Made by a program: the position numbers and the translations under genes. Of a DNA stretch of 64,000 nt, positions 54,575 to 63,532 are shown piece after piece (the first letter of the stretch is position 1; every line of letters starts with the position of its first letter). Below the pieces are notes generated by a model that saw only the letters and a list, made by a program, of their open reading frames with translations, was not told where the DNA came from and made no database searches. The DNA is from an uncultured Flavobacteriales bacterium (GTDB lineage: Bacteria; Bacteroidota; Bacteroidia; Flavobacteriales_D; Parvicellaceae): positions 82,143 through 146,142 of the forward strand of contig CAJWDP010000002.1 in assembly GCA_913030835.1 (NCBI GenBank), in the 5' to 3' direction.

Positions 54575-55224
54575 CAAAACAAGAAAAAATTCAATTTGTA
54601 ATTGACGAGTTGGGGCGGTTGTATCCTGAAACCCCAATTCCACTAAACCACAAGGATCCATACACACTGCTCATTGCCGTTCTCTTGTCTGCTCAATGCA
54701 CGGACCTACGAGTTAATCAAGTAACACCTGAATTATTTCGGCTAGCAGATACACCATTTAAAATGGCCAAAGTAACCGTGGAGGAGATCAGAGCAATTAT
54801 CAGACCTTGCGGTCTTTCGCCAAGAAAGTCGAAAGCAATACACGAACTATCCAATATCCTTATCGAAAAATACAAAGGGGAAGTCCCTGCAGAATTCGAA
54901 CTACTGGAGTCGTTACCAGGAGTCGGTCATAAAACCGCTTCCGTGGTGATGGCGCAAGCTTTTGGTCATCCGGCATTTCCCGTCGACACTCACATTCATC
55001 GGTTGATGTATCGATGGAACTTTTCGACTGGCAAAAATGTTGAACAGACAGAAAAGGATGCGAAAAGATTGTTTCCCAAGGAGCTTTGGAACAAGTTACA
55101 TTTACAAATTATATTCTATGGTAGGGAATATTCTCCTGCAAGAGGAAATCAATTTGAGGTGGATTACATTACAAGGAAAATTGGCAGAAAATCAGAAATC
55201 GCCAAAATGAAAAAAAGCCAATGA
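54571..55224 (+). CDS. nth: Endonuclease III-like DNA glycosylase (without Fe-S cysteines)
   Basis: Endonuclease III removes oxidised pyrimidines. From ATG 54571 the product is 217 aa. It has the helix-hairpin-helix LPGVGHKTA with catalytic Lys121 and the Asp139 in FPVDTHIHRL. The usual C-terminal four-cysteine Fe-S loop is absent: the region reads FYGREYSPARGNQFEVDYIT and has no cysteine. The rest of the fold is present. The frame is open 23 codons upstream, but this start forms an ATGA overlap with the upstream gene. Confidence 0.93.
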   Translation: MTKQEKIQFVIDELGRLYPETPIPLNHKDPYTLLIAVLLSAQCTDLRVNQVTPELFRLADTPFKMAKVTVEEIRAIIRPCGLSPRKSKAIHELSNILIEKYKGEVPAEFELLESLPGVGHKTASVVMAQAFGHPAFPVDTHIHRLMYRWNFSTGKNVEQTEKDAKRLFPKELWNKLHLQIIFYGREYSPARGNQFEVDYITRKIGRKSEIAKMKKSQ

Positions 55225-56078
55225 GCAAACCCATACGTATTGGAGGAGTGCCAGAGCATTTTAATCTGCCGTGGCGTTTATCCATGGAAGAGAAACGCTT
55301 CGAACATGCGGGCATTCCGGTAAGCTGGAAAGATTTTCCCGGAGGAACCGGCGCTATGGCAAGAGAGTTGAGACATGGCACGATCGATATTGCGTTGATC
55401 CTAACCGAAGGAATTGTCGCAGACATTATCAAAGGAAATAAATCTACAATTGTAGGTTTTTACGTCAAGTCTCCTTTAACGTGGGGAGTACATACCTCGG
55501 GACACAACAACTTTACGAGTCCAAACGCCATTGACAAGAAGCTATTTGCAATTTCTAGATGGGGGTCGGGTTCTCACCTGATGGCTTATGTTTATGCAAA
55601 AAAGCAAGGTTGGAGCACTGAAGATTTTGATTTTCGAGTGGTAGCCAATTTAAAGGGTGCGAGGGAAGCATTGGGCTATCAAAGCGCCAATTTATTTCTA
55701 TGGGAAAAATTCACCACCAAACCGTTAGTTGATACCGGTGAACTTCGACTTATTGATAGCATTGACACACCGTGGCCCTGCTTCGTAATTGCAGTAAGGA
55801 ATGAAATACTTGCAAATAGATTGGATGAGATAAAAACACTAATTGAGATCATTAAGCAGCGGTCACAGCAATTTAAAGAACAAAGCAACGCAGTAGAACT
55901 TATATCATCCCGATATGGAATACAAGAAGAAGATGCGGCAAAATGGCTTTCAGTAACTGAATGGGAGTCCAGTAATGATCTTACCGGCGATATTATTCAG
56001 AACGTCCAAGAAACGTTGATGAACCTGGGCGTAATTCATAAAAAGCGTGATTTTGATGAATTTTGTATGAGCTTGTAA
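55221..56078 (+). CDS. Substrate-binding-like protein without signal peptide
   Basis: The 285-aa product resembles type-2 periplasmic binding folds (NitT/TauT/THI5-like): MSKPIRIGGVPEHFNLPWRL, IDIALILTEGIVADIIKGN, and ISRWGSGSHLMAYVYAKK. It has no signal peptide or lipobox, so it may act in the cytosol, perhaps as a small-molecule sensor or enzyme. Its start overlaps the nth stop by 4 bases. The ligand is not readable. Confidence 0.85.
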   Translation: MSKPIRIGGVPEHFNLPWRLSMEEKRFEHAGIPVSWKDFPGGTGAMARELRHGTIDIALILTEGIVADIIKGNKSTIVGFYVKSPLTWGVHTSGHNNFTSPNAIDKKLFAISRWGSGSHLMAYVYAKKQGWSTEDFDFRVVANLKGAREALGYQSANLFLWEKFTTKPLVDTGELRLIDSIDTPWPCFVIAVRNEILANRLDEIKTLIEIIKQRSQQFKEQSNAVELISSRYGIQEEDAAKWLSVTEWESSNDLTGDIIQNVQETLMNLGVIHKKRDFDEFCMSL

Positions 56079-56273
56079 TTGGCTCATAGACAATAGAAAA
56101 AGTACTTACCACAGTTATTGCCTATATTTGAGCTCCTAAAATGGAATCACTTTATTGCTGAATTACATGGTAAGCAGTGAATACCTTGTTTTAAATGACT
56201 AAAAATTTTAAAAGTAAATTGATGTTATTACTCGATTAAAAAATCTTCACAGGTTTTATGAGATCAGCTCAAC

Positions 56274-56951
56274 ATGAAATTCCATCGCACCATATCCATT
56301 TTAATCCTAATCCTGTTTTTCGTTCAGGTAAATGTTAATGAAGCAATTTGCGGGCCAACTCAACCTACTATTGAGATTGGATTGAATGACAAAGCAAAAG
56401 GAAAGAAGCACAAAAAGAAGCTGGAAGAATTCAAAGCAAGTGTCAGCCCAACAGACGACCTTTCTTCCTTTAATTATCACGAAATTTCGTATGTAATTAA
56501 TGCTGATTTTGCAACTGTCTGGAACTGTTATACCACAACAAATCCTAACGCTGTTTGGGACGGTCCATTGAATACTTACAGCCGATCCTACTCTCGAAAT
56601 AGCGATATGAATTATACATCGGGAGATGAGAAACAGCCCAAAGCAGAATTGGACATGGTCTATGAACTCAAACTGAACTTTTCAAAGGTTTTCAATATTA
56701 TCGTCACTTTTCAAATTACCAAATTGGATTGTGATGAAAAGGTCATCGAATTTACCTATGGACAGGACAATAAGTCTCATGGTTTTCAACGCATGGTTTT
56801 TCAACCCGATGGGGACAAAACGAGGATAATTCACAGCACTCGATTTAAAAGCGACAATAAATTCAGAGATACACGGATCTATCCCAAGTATCATGAAAAA
56901 TGCCTGAATGAATACCACGGTAATTTAAGAGCCATAGCAGAGCATAAATAA
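56274..56951 (+). CDS. Secreted SRPBCC/START-like protein
   Basis: The 225-aa product has an N-terminal hydrophobic segment (ISILILILFFVQVNVNEA) consistent with a signal peptide, a lysine-rich stretch, then a fold with a START-like start (SYVINADFATVWNCYTTTN) and a closing helix (YHEKCLNEYHGNLRAIAEHK). Ligand-binding is inferred. A TATATTTG box (56123-56130) lies about 145 bases upstream, with a weak -33. Confidence 0.72.
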   Translation: MKFHRTISILILILFFVQVNVNEAICGPTQPTIEIGLNDKAKGKKHKKKLEEFKASVSPTDDLSSFNYHEISYVINADFATVWNCYTTTNPNAVWDGPLNTYSRSYSRNSDMNYTSGDEKQPKAELDMVYELKLNFSKVFNIIVTFQITKLDCDEKVIEFTYGQDNKSHGFQRMVFQPDGDKTRIIHSTRFKSDNKFRDTRIYPKYHEKCLNEYHGNLRAIAEHK

Positions 56952-57113
56952 AGTGAAATTTCAGATGCTCACTCTTACAACACACAACCGTTAAATAATC
57001 ATAAATTGAGCTGAAACATCAAAGATGTAAACCTTTGAATAGTGCAGAACGTCAGCTTTTTTGTACCTTGATTTTAATTGTAAAAATCACTTATACACGA
57101 AAAGATAATTATT

Positions 57114-58223
57114 ATGGGAATTTGGGATAGATTAAGGCACGAGCTGATAGACATCATCGAGTTTTTAGATGATTCAAACGATACGCTGGTTCATCGATTT
57201 GAACGATTTCAAAACGAGATAAAAAATGGTGCTCAATTGACCGTACGACCCGGGCAGGTAGCTGTCTTGATCAATGAAGGACAAATTGCCGATGTATACG
57301 AACCTGGAATGCACAGACTGGAAACATCCAATATGCCCATTCTATCCACACTAAAAGGGTGGAAATATGGATTCAACTCTCCATTTAAAGTAGAAGTTCT
57401 TTTTGTAAATACTACTCAAATTACCGATCAAAAATGGGGAACTAAAAATGCCGTACCGCTTTCAGATCCAAGATTCGGGATGTTTGAAATCAGAGCGTTT
57501 GGAACCTATTCTATTAAAGTAAATGATGCCCCGAGGTTTATCAAAGAGATTGTGGGAACAGATGGCAATTTTACCGCTGAAGAAATAACCGGTCAATTGC
57601 GATCGTTGGTTGTAACTCGTTGCACAGATGCGATTGCAGAAACTGAATTACCCGTTGAAAAATACGCGTCAAATCTAAACGAGATTTCTCAGGATGTTCA
57701 TGGAAGAATGTCTTTAGATTTTGATAAATACGGGCTGGAACTGTCAACATTTTTAGTAGAAAACATTTCCATGCCCGAAGAGATCAAAAAAGAAATCTTT
57801 GAATTGAGTCGACTGGATTCTAAAGTGGATCTTGACAAGCTCGCAAAATTGAAAACCGCCAAAGCAATCGAAAAAGCGGCCGAAAATGAAGGAATGGCCG
57901 GAGGCGGAATGGGCATGGGAATGGGGTTTGCTATGGCGAATCAAATGGGTCAACAATTTTCACAGCAACAACAGAGCGATGGTGCATCATCTGCAGGAAC
58001 ACCGCCACCGCCGCCGCCTGCACTTTTGTTCCATGTCGTAATTAATGGAGAGCAGCAGGGCCCATATGACATGAATGCAATAAAAAGTATGATTTCAAAT
58101 CAACAAATTTCAAAGAATACTTTAGTGTGGAGAAATGGAATGGAATCGTGGTCAGAAGCCGGAACAGTGTCTGAACTAAGCGGTGCGTTCGGAAGCGTTC
58201 CTCCTCCTCTACCTCCTCAATAG
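57114..58223 (+). CDS. SPFH-domain protein with C-terminal GYF_2 domain
   Basis: The 369-aa product has an SPFH (band 7/virion-core YdjI-like) domain across about 40-270 (MGIWDRLRHELIDIIEFLD opening, TVRPGQVAVLINEGQIADVY), a glycine/methionine- and proline-rich linker (GGGMGMGMGFAMANQ, PPPPPPA) and a GYF_2/DUF4339 domain at about 303-360 (FHVVINGEQQGPYDMNAIKS). The start MGIWDRLRHELIDI resembles YdjI. It is 2 bases upstream of the zinc-ribbon gene, so they are surely co-expressed. The pair recalls B. subtilis Ydj membrane-stress genes. Confidence 0.92.
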   Translation: MGIWDRLRHELIDIIEFLDDSNDTLVHRFERFQNEIKNGAQLTVRPGQVAVLINEGQIADVYEPGMHRLETSNMPILSTLKGWKYGFNSPFKVEVLFVNTTQITDQKWGTKNAVPLSDPRFGMFEIRAFGTYSIKVNDAPRFIKEIVGTDGNFTAEEITGQLRSLVVTRCTDAIAETELPVEKYASNLNEISQDVHGRMSLDFDKYGLELSTFLVENISMPEEIKKEIFELSRLDSKVDLDKLAKLKTAKAIEKAAENEGMAGGGMGMGMGFAMANQMGQQFSQQQQSDGASSAGTPPPPPPALLFHVVINGEQQGPYDMNAIKSMISNQQISKNTLVWRNGMESWSEAGTVSELSGAFGSVPPPLPPQ

Positions 58224-58225
58224 AA

Positions 58226-59320
58226 ATGAAAGAAACTGAACAAATGGCTGGGATTGCATTCAATTGCAATGATTGTGGTGCAGACCTAACGTATTCACCA
58301 GGCACACGTAACATCGATTGCCAATACTGTGGGGCAAAGAACGAAATTGAAGATGCTGGTCAAGAAATAAAAGAGCTGGATTTTCACGAACAGTTATCAG
58401 CAACAACAGAGAGTGAACATCTACCCAATAAATTTGTTGATTGTTCGGCTTGTGGAGCAAGCTCTTCGATCGAATCGCAGATTACAGCCGCTTCCTGCCC
58501 ATATTGTGCCGCTCCATTCGTAATCGAAAATGCGTACGACGCAAACATAATCCTTCCTAAATCCCTGATTCCGTTTCAGTTAAAAAAGGAAGAAGCTCAA
58601 AAAGAATTCAAACAGTGGATCGGAAAGTCTTGGTTCGTACCTAACGATCTTAAAAAAGCACAGCTGAATTTCGAACGATTTAAAGGTGTTTATATTCCGT
58701 ATTGGACATATGATGCGAATTACGACACCAGCTATACGGGACTAAGGGGAGATCATTATTATGTTACAGAAACAGTCAGGATAGGAGACAAAACAGTGAC
58801 CCGACAAGTTCAGAAAACCAGATGGACTCCAGCTTCGGGTTCCGTTAATGGATTTCACGATGATCTACTGGTCATCGCCTCCACCTCTTTACCCGATAAG
58901 TATGCGCACAAACTGGAGCCCTGGGATCTATCAAAGCTCACATCTTACGACGAAAAGTTCCTAAGCGGCTTTACTGTCGAGAGGTATCGAATAAAACTAG
59001 AAGAAGGATTTGAGCTAGCAAAAGAAATTGGAAAACCTGCAATTAAGAGCAATGTTCGTCAAGATATAGGTGGAGACGTGCAAACGATCACAACTATGAA
59101 TACGGACTATACCAACATAACATTTAAGCATTTGCTTTTGCCCATTTTCGTTTGCGCCTACAAGTTCAAAGGGGAAAGCTATCAATTTCTTATCAACGGT
59201 CAAACCGGAGAAGTGCAGGGAGAAAGGCCAAGAAGCTGGATTAAAATTACTTTAGCCATACTAATAGGCCTCGCCATAATTGGAGGGTTAATATGGGCTT
59301 ATCTGCATTTCAATCAATAG
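58226..59320 (+). CDS. Dual zinc-ribbon membrane protein (YdjG-like in layout)
   Basis: The 364-aa product has two zinc ribbons, C14/C17 with C32/C35 (CNDC, CQYC) and C73/C76 with C91/C94 (CSAC, CPYC). A long conserved central domain (YIPYWTYDANYDTSYTGLRG near 148-168) follows. A single C-terminal membrane segment ends the protein (ITLAILIGLAIIGGLIWAYL). It lies 2 bases after the SPFH gene. Similar proteins are often mis-annotated as helicases because of the zinc ribbons; no helicase motif is present here. Confidence 0.9.
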   Translation: MKETEQMAGIAFNCNDCGADLTYSPGTRNIDCQYCGAKNEIEDAGQEIKELDFHEQLSATTESEHLPNKFVDCSACGASSSIESQITAASCPYCAAPFVIENAYDANIILPKSLIPFQLKKEEAQKEFKQWIGKSWFVPNDLKKAQLNFERFKGVYIPYWTYDANYDTSYTGLRGDHYYVTETVRIGDKTVTRQVQKTRWTPASGSVNGFHDDLLVIASTSLPDKYAHKLEPWDLSKLTSYDEKFLSGFTVERYRIKLEEGFELAKEIGKPAIKSNVRQDIGGDVQTITTMNTDYTNITFKHLLLPIFVCAYKFKGESYQFLINGQTGEVQGERPRSWIKITLAILIGLAIIGGLIWAYLHFNQ

Positions 59321-59340
59321 TAAAATGAGTTTAGGGAATA

Positions 59341-59370
59341 AAAAAAGCCGCAACTCAGTGCGGCTTTTTT
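59341..59370. terminator. Bidirectional intrinsic terminator between the zinc-ribbon and ECF partner genes
   Basis: A 12-bp stem (AAAAAAGCCGCA at 59341-59352 pairing with 59359-59370) encloses a 6-nt loop. T-runs follow on both sides. It abuts the stop codon of the minus-strand small gene (59371) and ends the SPFH/zinc-ribbon unit on the plus strand. Confidence 0.88.
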
Positions 59371-59574
59371 CTAATTCATTACCAGTTCAACCTGGCCCAT
59401 ACTTTCCGACTCATTTATACGAAGCGCTTTGGAATACCCAAGAATCGACTGAAGAACAGTTTCCGTTGGTCCGGAATGTTGTTCCTGACGTTTCACACAA
59501 TCAGATATTCGCTTTTCCTCGGTTTCAATAAATTTAGTCAGTACATTCAGAGTAGAAGATTTCTTCATAGGCAT
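59371..59574 (-). CDS. Small protein downstream of ECF sigma factor
   Basis: The 67-aa product (MPMKKSSTLNVLTKFIETEE) has a helical N-terminus and ends VLQSILGYSKALRINESESM then GQVELVMN. The SILGYSKAL and MGxxELVxN ending is typical of tiny proteins found after sigma factors in Bacteroidota, so I judge it real rather than a shadow. The gene lies 72 bases after the sigma gene in the same orientation and ends at a terminator. It may modulate the sigma factor, by inference. A second start (MKKSS) is possible at 59568. Confidence 0.7.
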   Translation of the reverse strand: MPMKKSSTLNVLTKFIETEEKRISDCVKRQEQHSGPTETVLQSILGYSKALRINESESMGQVELVMN

Positions 59575-59646
59575 ATTTTAATCTCGTTTTCAATTGATTT
59601 CTATCTAAAACGAGATCAGTAAATAAATATTGCCTATCGCTTAAAT

Positions 59647-60252
59647 TTAATGTGTTGTTAACATAATGTCGTTCTCCTTGATCATCTTCCGAAGATTGAT
59701 CAAAGCGTAACGCATTCTCCCCAAAGCGGTATTGATACTTACTCCTGTGGAATCGGCTATGTCTTTAAAGCTCATTCCCATATAGTGCCTCATTTTGACT
59801 ACTTCTCTTTGTTCGTCTGGCAGCAGATCAACAATTTTTCTCAGATCTGAATGAATCTGCTCCTCTACAATAACATCCTCAACATTCATATCTGCCAGCT
59901 TGATTACCTGAAAAATATCAAACTCATCATCACTGCCACCTGATTTGTTCTTCCTGCCTACGACCGGCATCTTAGAAGATTTTCTAAAGTGGTCAATAAC
60001 CAAGTTGTGGGCGATTCTCATGACCCAAGGTAAAAATTTACCTTCTTCATTGTATTTCCCCCTTTTCAGTGTATTGATGACCTTCATGAACGTGTCCTGA
60101 AAAATATCATTGGCAAGGTCCGCATCCTTCACCATCATAAAGATGTAATTGTACACTCGATCTTTGTGTCGAGTTAAGAGCTGCTCAAATGCAGACTCAT
60201 TTCCTTTCAAATAACTTCGGATAAGTTCTCTTTCGTGTAATTGCGTATTCAT
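59647..60252 (-). CDS. ECF-type RNA polymerase sigma factor
   Basis: The 201-aa product has region 2 (NESAFEQLLTRHKDRVYNYI, DLANDIFQDTFMKVINTL, KFLPWVMRIAHNLVIDHFRK) and region 4 (LLPDEQREVVKMRHYMGMSF, KDIADSTGVSINTALGRMRY). An acidic insertion links the two. No anti-sigma membrane protein gene is adjacent; the downstream 67-aa gene is the only partner. The upstream region has a TACATTTG box, implying primary-sigma control. Confidence 0.95.
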   Translation of the reverse strand: MNTQLHERELIRSYLKGNESAFEQLLTRHKDRVYNYIFMMVKDADLANDIFQDTFMKVINTLKRGKYNEEGKFLPWVMRIAHNLVIDHFRKSSKMPVVGRKNKSGGSDDEFDIFQVIKLADMNVEDVIVEEQIHSDLRKIVDLLPDEQREVVKMRHYMGMSFKDIADSTGVSINTALGRMRYALINLRKMIKENDIMLTTH

Positions 60253-60410
60253 ACTTCTACTCTTTTTTGCTGCAATTGAACAGCAGATTAATTGAATTAT
60301 TATTGAATTAGAGTAGAGTTTTTTCTATACGCTTTTTTTTAGAGTTCCTTTCTTATAACGATTAGAGGCTTCTTGAGGTTACATACCTATATTTCTGCCA
60401 ATATCTCTTC

Positions 60411-60418
60411 CAAATGTA
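60411..60418 (-). promoter_or_regulatory. Candidate -7 element for the ECF sigma gene
   Basis: The minus strand reads TACATTTG, matching TAnnTTTG, about 160 bases upstream of the sigma start. No perfect TTTG box sits 19 nt before it (TTTT is present), so the call is moderate. A long untranslated leader would follow. Confidence 0.4.
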
Positions 60419-60444
60419 ACAATTATAGGGGTTACAGAAAAAAT

Positions 60445-60466
60445 AATTAGCTAATTTTGCAAAATT
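60445..60466 (+). promoter_or_regulatory. Overlapping palindromes and -7 box upstream of uvrA
   Basis: AATTAGCTAATT (60445-60456) and AATTTTGCAAAATT (60453-60466) are perfect palindromes that overlap each other. TAATTTTG (60452-60459) within them matches the TAnnTTTG -7 element. The site is 26 bases before the uvrA ATG, so a repressor here could block uvrA transcription. The regulator is unknown; palindromes in A/T-rich DNA can arise by chance. Confidence 0.4.
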
Positions 60467-60491
60467 CGAATTACTTAACGGCTTTATTTTG

Positions 60492-63305
60492 ATGACGAAC
60501 GGGGGAAAAAATGGCAAAACGAACGAGCTAAAAATTGAAATTCGGGGTGCAAAAGTTCACAACCTAAAAAACATTGACGTTTCGATACCAAGAAACAAGA
60601 TGGTAGTGGTTACCGGTCTTTCCGGTTCGGGAAAGTCTACTCTGGCATTTGACACATTGTATGCGGAAGGGCAAAGAAGGTATGTAGAAAGCTTGTCTTC
60701 CTATGCAAGACAGTTCATGGGGCGATTCGACAAGCCAAATGTGGACAGTATCAAAGGAATTTCTCCGGCCATTGCCATTGAACAAAAAGTAATCTCAAGA
60801 AACCCTAGGTCTACCGTCGGAACCTCTACGGAAATTTACGATTACTTAAAACTACTTTATGCCAGAATAGGACGCACCTACTCTCCTATCTCAGGAGAAG
60901 CAGTGAAGAAAGAACGTGTTACCGATGTCGTCGATTACCTAAATACCTTCCAGGACAAAACGAAAGTGCTGATTCTTTCAAAAATAAATGTTCCTCATGG
61001 GCGAAGCACAGAAGCACATCTGCGCATATTGCTTGATCAAGGATACACCAGAATTCGTTTAGGAGAAAAAATTGGTAAAATTGAAGATATACTCCAGACC
61101 AATAATAATTATCAAGGGGACGTTTTTCTGGTAATTGACCGATGCGTAATCGAAGCCGAAAGTGATTCAAACAACGCTCGTATTGCCGATTCGGTTCAAC
61201 ATGCATTTCTAGAAGGAGGTGGTGAGTGTTTTGTCGAAGTGATCAATGATCAACCAACCCTAAAAAGTTTTTCAAATAAGTTCGAACTAGATGGAATGCT
61301 CTTTGAAGAACCAAGCGTTAATTTCTTCAGTTTCAACAATCCCATTGGAGCATGTCCGAAATGTGAAGGGTATGGAAAAATTCTAGGAATAGACAGAGAT
61401 CTGGTCATTCCAAACAAGAATCTATCCATTTACGAAGATGCCGTTGTATGCTGGAAAGGTGAAAAAATGAGCGAATGGAAAAAGGAACTGGTAATGAATG
61501 CCAGCTCATTTGATTTTCCAATCCACCGACCTTACTACGAGTTGAGTGAAGAAGAAAAAAATCTATTATGGACTGGAAACCAATACTTTAGTGGATTAGA
61601 CGCTTTTTTCCAATACGTCGAGAGCAAATCGTACAAAATCCAATACAGGGTAATGCTTAGCCGATACAGAGGCAAAACAAAATGTACCGAATGCAATGGA
61701 AACCGGTTGAGAAAGGAAACCAATTATGTTACCGTTGGTGGTAAAACCATATCCGACGTTGTACAAATGAACATCAAAGATGCCAGGGCATTTTTTGATC
61801 AACTTGAATTAGAGGAAACAGAAAAAAACATTGCAAAACGAATTTTGCGTGAGATTCAAAACAGGCTTTCGTTTCTTTCTGATGTTGGTCTCGACCACTT
61901 GACCTTGAATCGATTGTCCAATACGCTATCCGGGGGAGAGTCTCAACGAATCAACTTGGCTACGTCACTGGGAAGTGCATTGGTTGGTTCCATGTACATT
62001 CTGGACGAGCCAAGTATTGGATTGCATCCAAAGGACACAGGAAAGCTGGTTGACGTGTTAAAATCATTACGGGACCTGGGAAACACGGTGATTGTAGTTG
62101 AACATGAAGAAGAAATCATGAAAGCAGCCGATGAAATAATCGACATGGGGCCAAAGGCAGGACACTTTGGAGGGGAAGTAGTATTTCAAGGCGCAATGGA
62201 CCAGCTGCTGGAAGGAAAGAACAGCCTAACAGCAAATTACCTCACCGGAAAATTATCGATCTCCGTCCCGAAACAAAGAAGGCAATGGAACCACTCCATT
62301 CGAATTGATGGAGCCCGTGAAAACAATTTGAAGGGAATTGATATAGAAGTTCCTCTAAACATTATCACTTGTGTTACAGGAGTTTCAGGAAGTGGAAAGT
62401 CCTCCTTGGTTAAAAAGATACTCTACCCTGCCTTGAAGAAAATGTTTGGGAACCATCGGGAAAAAACAGGAGCATTCGATAAGGTACATGGCGATCTGAA
62501 TCAACTCAATTCCGTTGAGTTCATCGACCAAAATCCGATAGGAAAATCATCTCGTTCCAACCCTGTAACCTATGTAAAAGCCTATGATCAGATACGGGGG
62601 CTGTTCGCAGAAGAACAATTGTCGAAAATAAATGGTTTTAAGCCAAAGCATTTTTCCTTTAATGTGGAAGGTGGTCGTTGCGACGAATGTGAAGGAGAGG
62701 GCTTTGTATCCATCGAGATGCAATTTATGGCTGATGTGAAGCTAACCTGTGAAAACTGTGAAGGCAAACGGTTTAAAGACGAGATTCTAGAGGTTCAATA
62801 CAATGGAAAGAACATATACGATGTGCTTTCAATGACCGTAGAGGAAGCCGTAGCGTTTTTTAGTGCCGGTACACGAGCAGCAGAAAGGAAAATAGTAGAA
62901 AAATTGACTCCACTGAATGAAATCGGACTTGGTTATGTTCAATTGGGGCAATCCTCCAGCACATTATCCGGAGGAGAAGCACAGCGGATCAAACTGGCCT
63001 CGTTTCTCGGAAAAGAGGGAACAGAAGAAAAGACATTATTCATTTTTGATGAACCCACTACCGGGCTTCATTTCCATGATATCGAAAAATTGATTCGCGC
63101 ATTTGGAGCACTGATTGCAAACGGTCATTCCATACTCATAGTTGAGCACAATGTAGAAGTGATCAAATGTGCTGACTGGGTAATCGACCTTGGTCCGGAT
63201 GGAGGAATTGAAGGTGGTCATCTGTTGTTCTCAGGCACTCCGGAAGAGCTCGTTCACTGCAAGGAGAGCTATACCGCCCAATATCTTTCGGAGAAATTGG
63301 TTTAG
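60492..63305 (+). CDS. uvrA: Excinuclease ABC subunit A (UvrA)
   Basis: UvrA recognises DNA lesions for nucleotide excision repair with UvrB. From ATG 60492 (an in-frame TTG at 60489 precedes it) the product is 937 aa. It has two ABC ATPase halves: first Walker [10 protein letters not shown] near residue 40 and [12 protein letters not shown]; second [10 protein letters not shown] near 635 and [12 protein letters not shown], with [13 protein letters not shown]. Zinc-binding modules [16 protein letters not shown] and [18 protein letters not shown] are visible. The gene is divergent from the ECF sigma gene. Confidence 0.97.
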   Translation: MTNGGKNGKTNELKIEIRGAKVHNLKNIDVSIPRNKMVVVTGLSGSGKSTLAFDTLYAEGQRRYVESLSSYARQFMGRFDKPNVDSIKGISPAIAIEQKVISRNPRSTVGTSTEIYDYLKLLYARIGRTYSPISGEAVKKERVTDVVDYLNTFQDKTKVLILSKINVPHGRSTEAHLRILLDQGYTRIRLGEKIGKIEDILQTNNNYQGDVFLVIDRCVIEAESDSNNARIADSVQHAFLEGGGECFVEVINDQPTLKSFSNKFELDGMLFEEPSVNFFSFNNPIGACPKCEGYGKILGIDRDLVIPNKNLSIYEDAVVCWKGEKMSEWKKELVMNASSFDFPIHRPYYELSEEEKNLLWTGNQYFSGLDAFFQYVESKSYKIQYRVMLSRYRGKTKCTECNGNRLRKETNYVTVGGKTISDVVQMNIKDARAFFDQLELEETEKNIAKRILREIQNRLSFLSDVGLDHLTLNRLSNTLSGGESQRINLATSLGSALVGSMYILDEPSIGLHPKDTGKLVDVLKSLRDLGNTVIVVEHEEEIMKAADEIIDMGPKAGHFGGEVVFQGAMDQLLEGKNSLTANYLTGKLSISVPKQRRQWNHSIRIDGARENNLKGIDIEVPLNIITCVTGVSGSGKSSLVKKILYPALKKMFGNHREKTGAFDKVHGDLNQLNSVEFIDQNPIGKSSRSNPVTYVKAYDQIRGLFAEEQLSKINGFKPKHFSFNVEGGRCDECEGEGFVSIEMQFMADVKLTCENCEGKRFKDEILEVQYNGKNIYDVLSMTVEEAVAFFSAGTRAAERKIVEKLTPLNEIGLGYVQLGQSSSTLSGGEAQRIKLASFLGKEGTEEKTLFIFDEPTTGLHFHDIEKLIRAFGALIANGHSILIVEHNVEVIKCADWVIDLGPDGGIEGGHLLFSGTPEELVHCKESYTAQYLSEKLV

Positions 63306-63532
63306 CAAATTATGTTTTTGAGATTTGTCACAACGTTTGCACTTAAATAAGTAAAGGGTTGCAGCCGAAGCTGTCTATCAAAAGAATACATCACATTAGT
63401 GCTGAATCCATTTTTTTAATACTGGCAAGATTTATAAATTGAACCCAACTAAGGTGAAAGCTCTATCAACACTTTAATGTCTTGCGATTTTGAAGAGAAT
63501 TGAACCATCATAAATTGAATAATTTCAAGTCA

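Noticed and set aside
58226..59320. Helicase annotation (PriA-like) for the dual zinc-ribbon protein
   Set aside because: No Walker A or helicase motifs are present; only zinc ribbons and a membrane segment are visible.
59325..59531. 68-aa forward ORF after the zinc-ribbon gene
   Set aside because: It runs through the bidirectional terminator and antisense to the better-supported 67-aa small gene.
63306..63532. Terminator or promoter in the gap between uvrA and the KAP gene
   Set aside because: No stem with a T-run and no TTTG/TAnnTTTG pair at good spacing could be found; TAAATTGA near 63510 is too weak.
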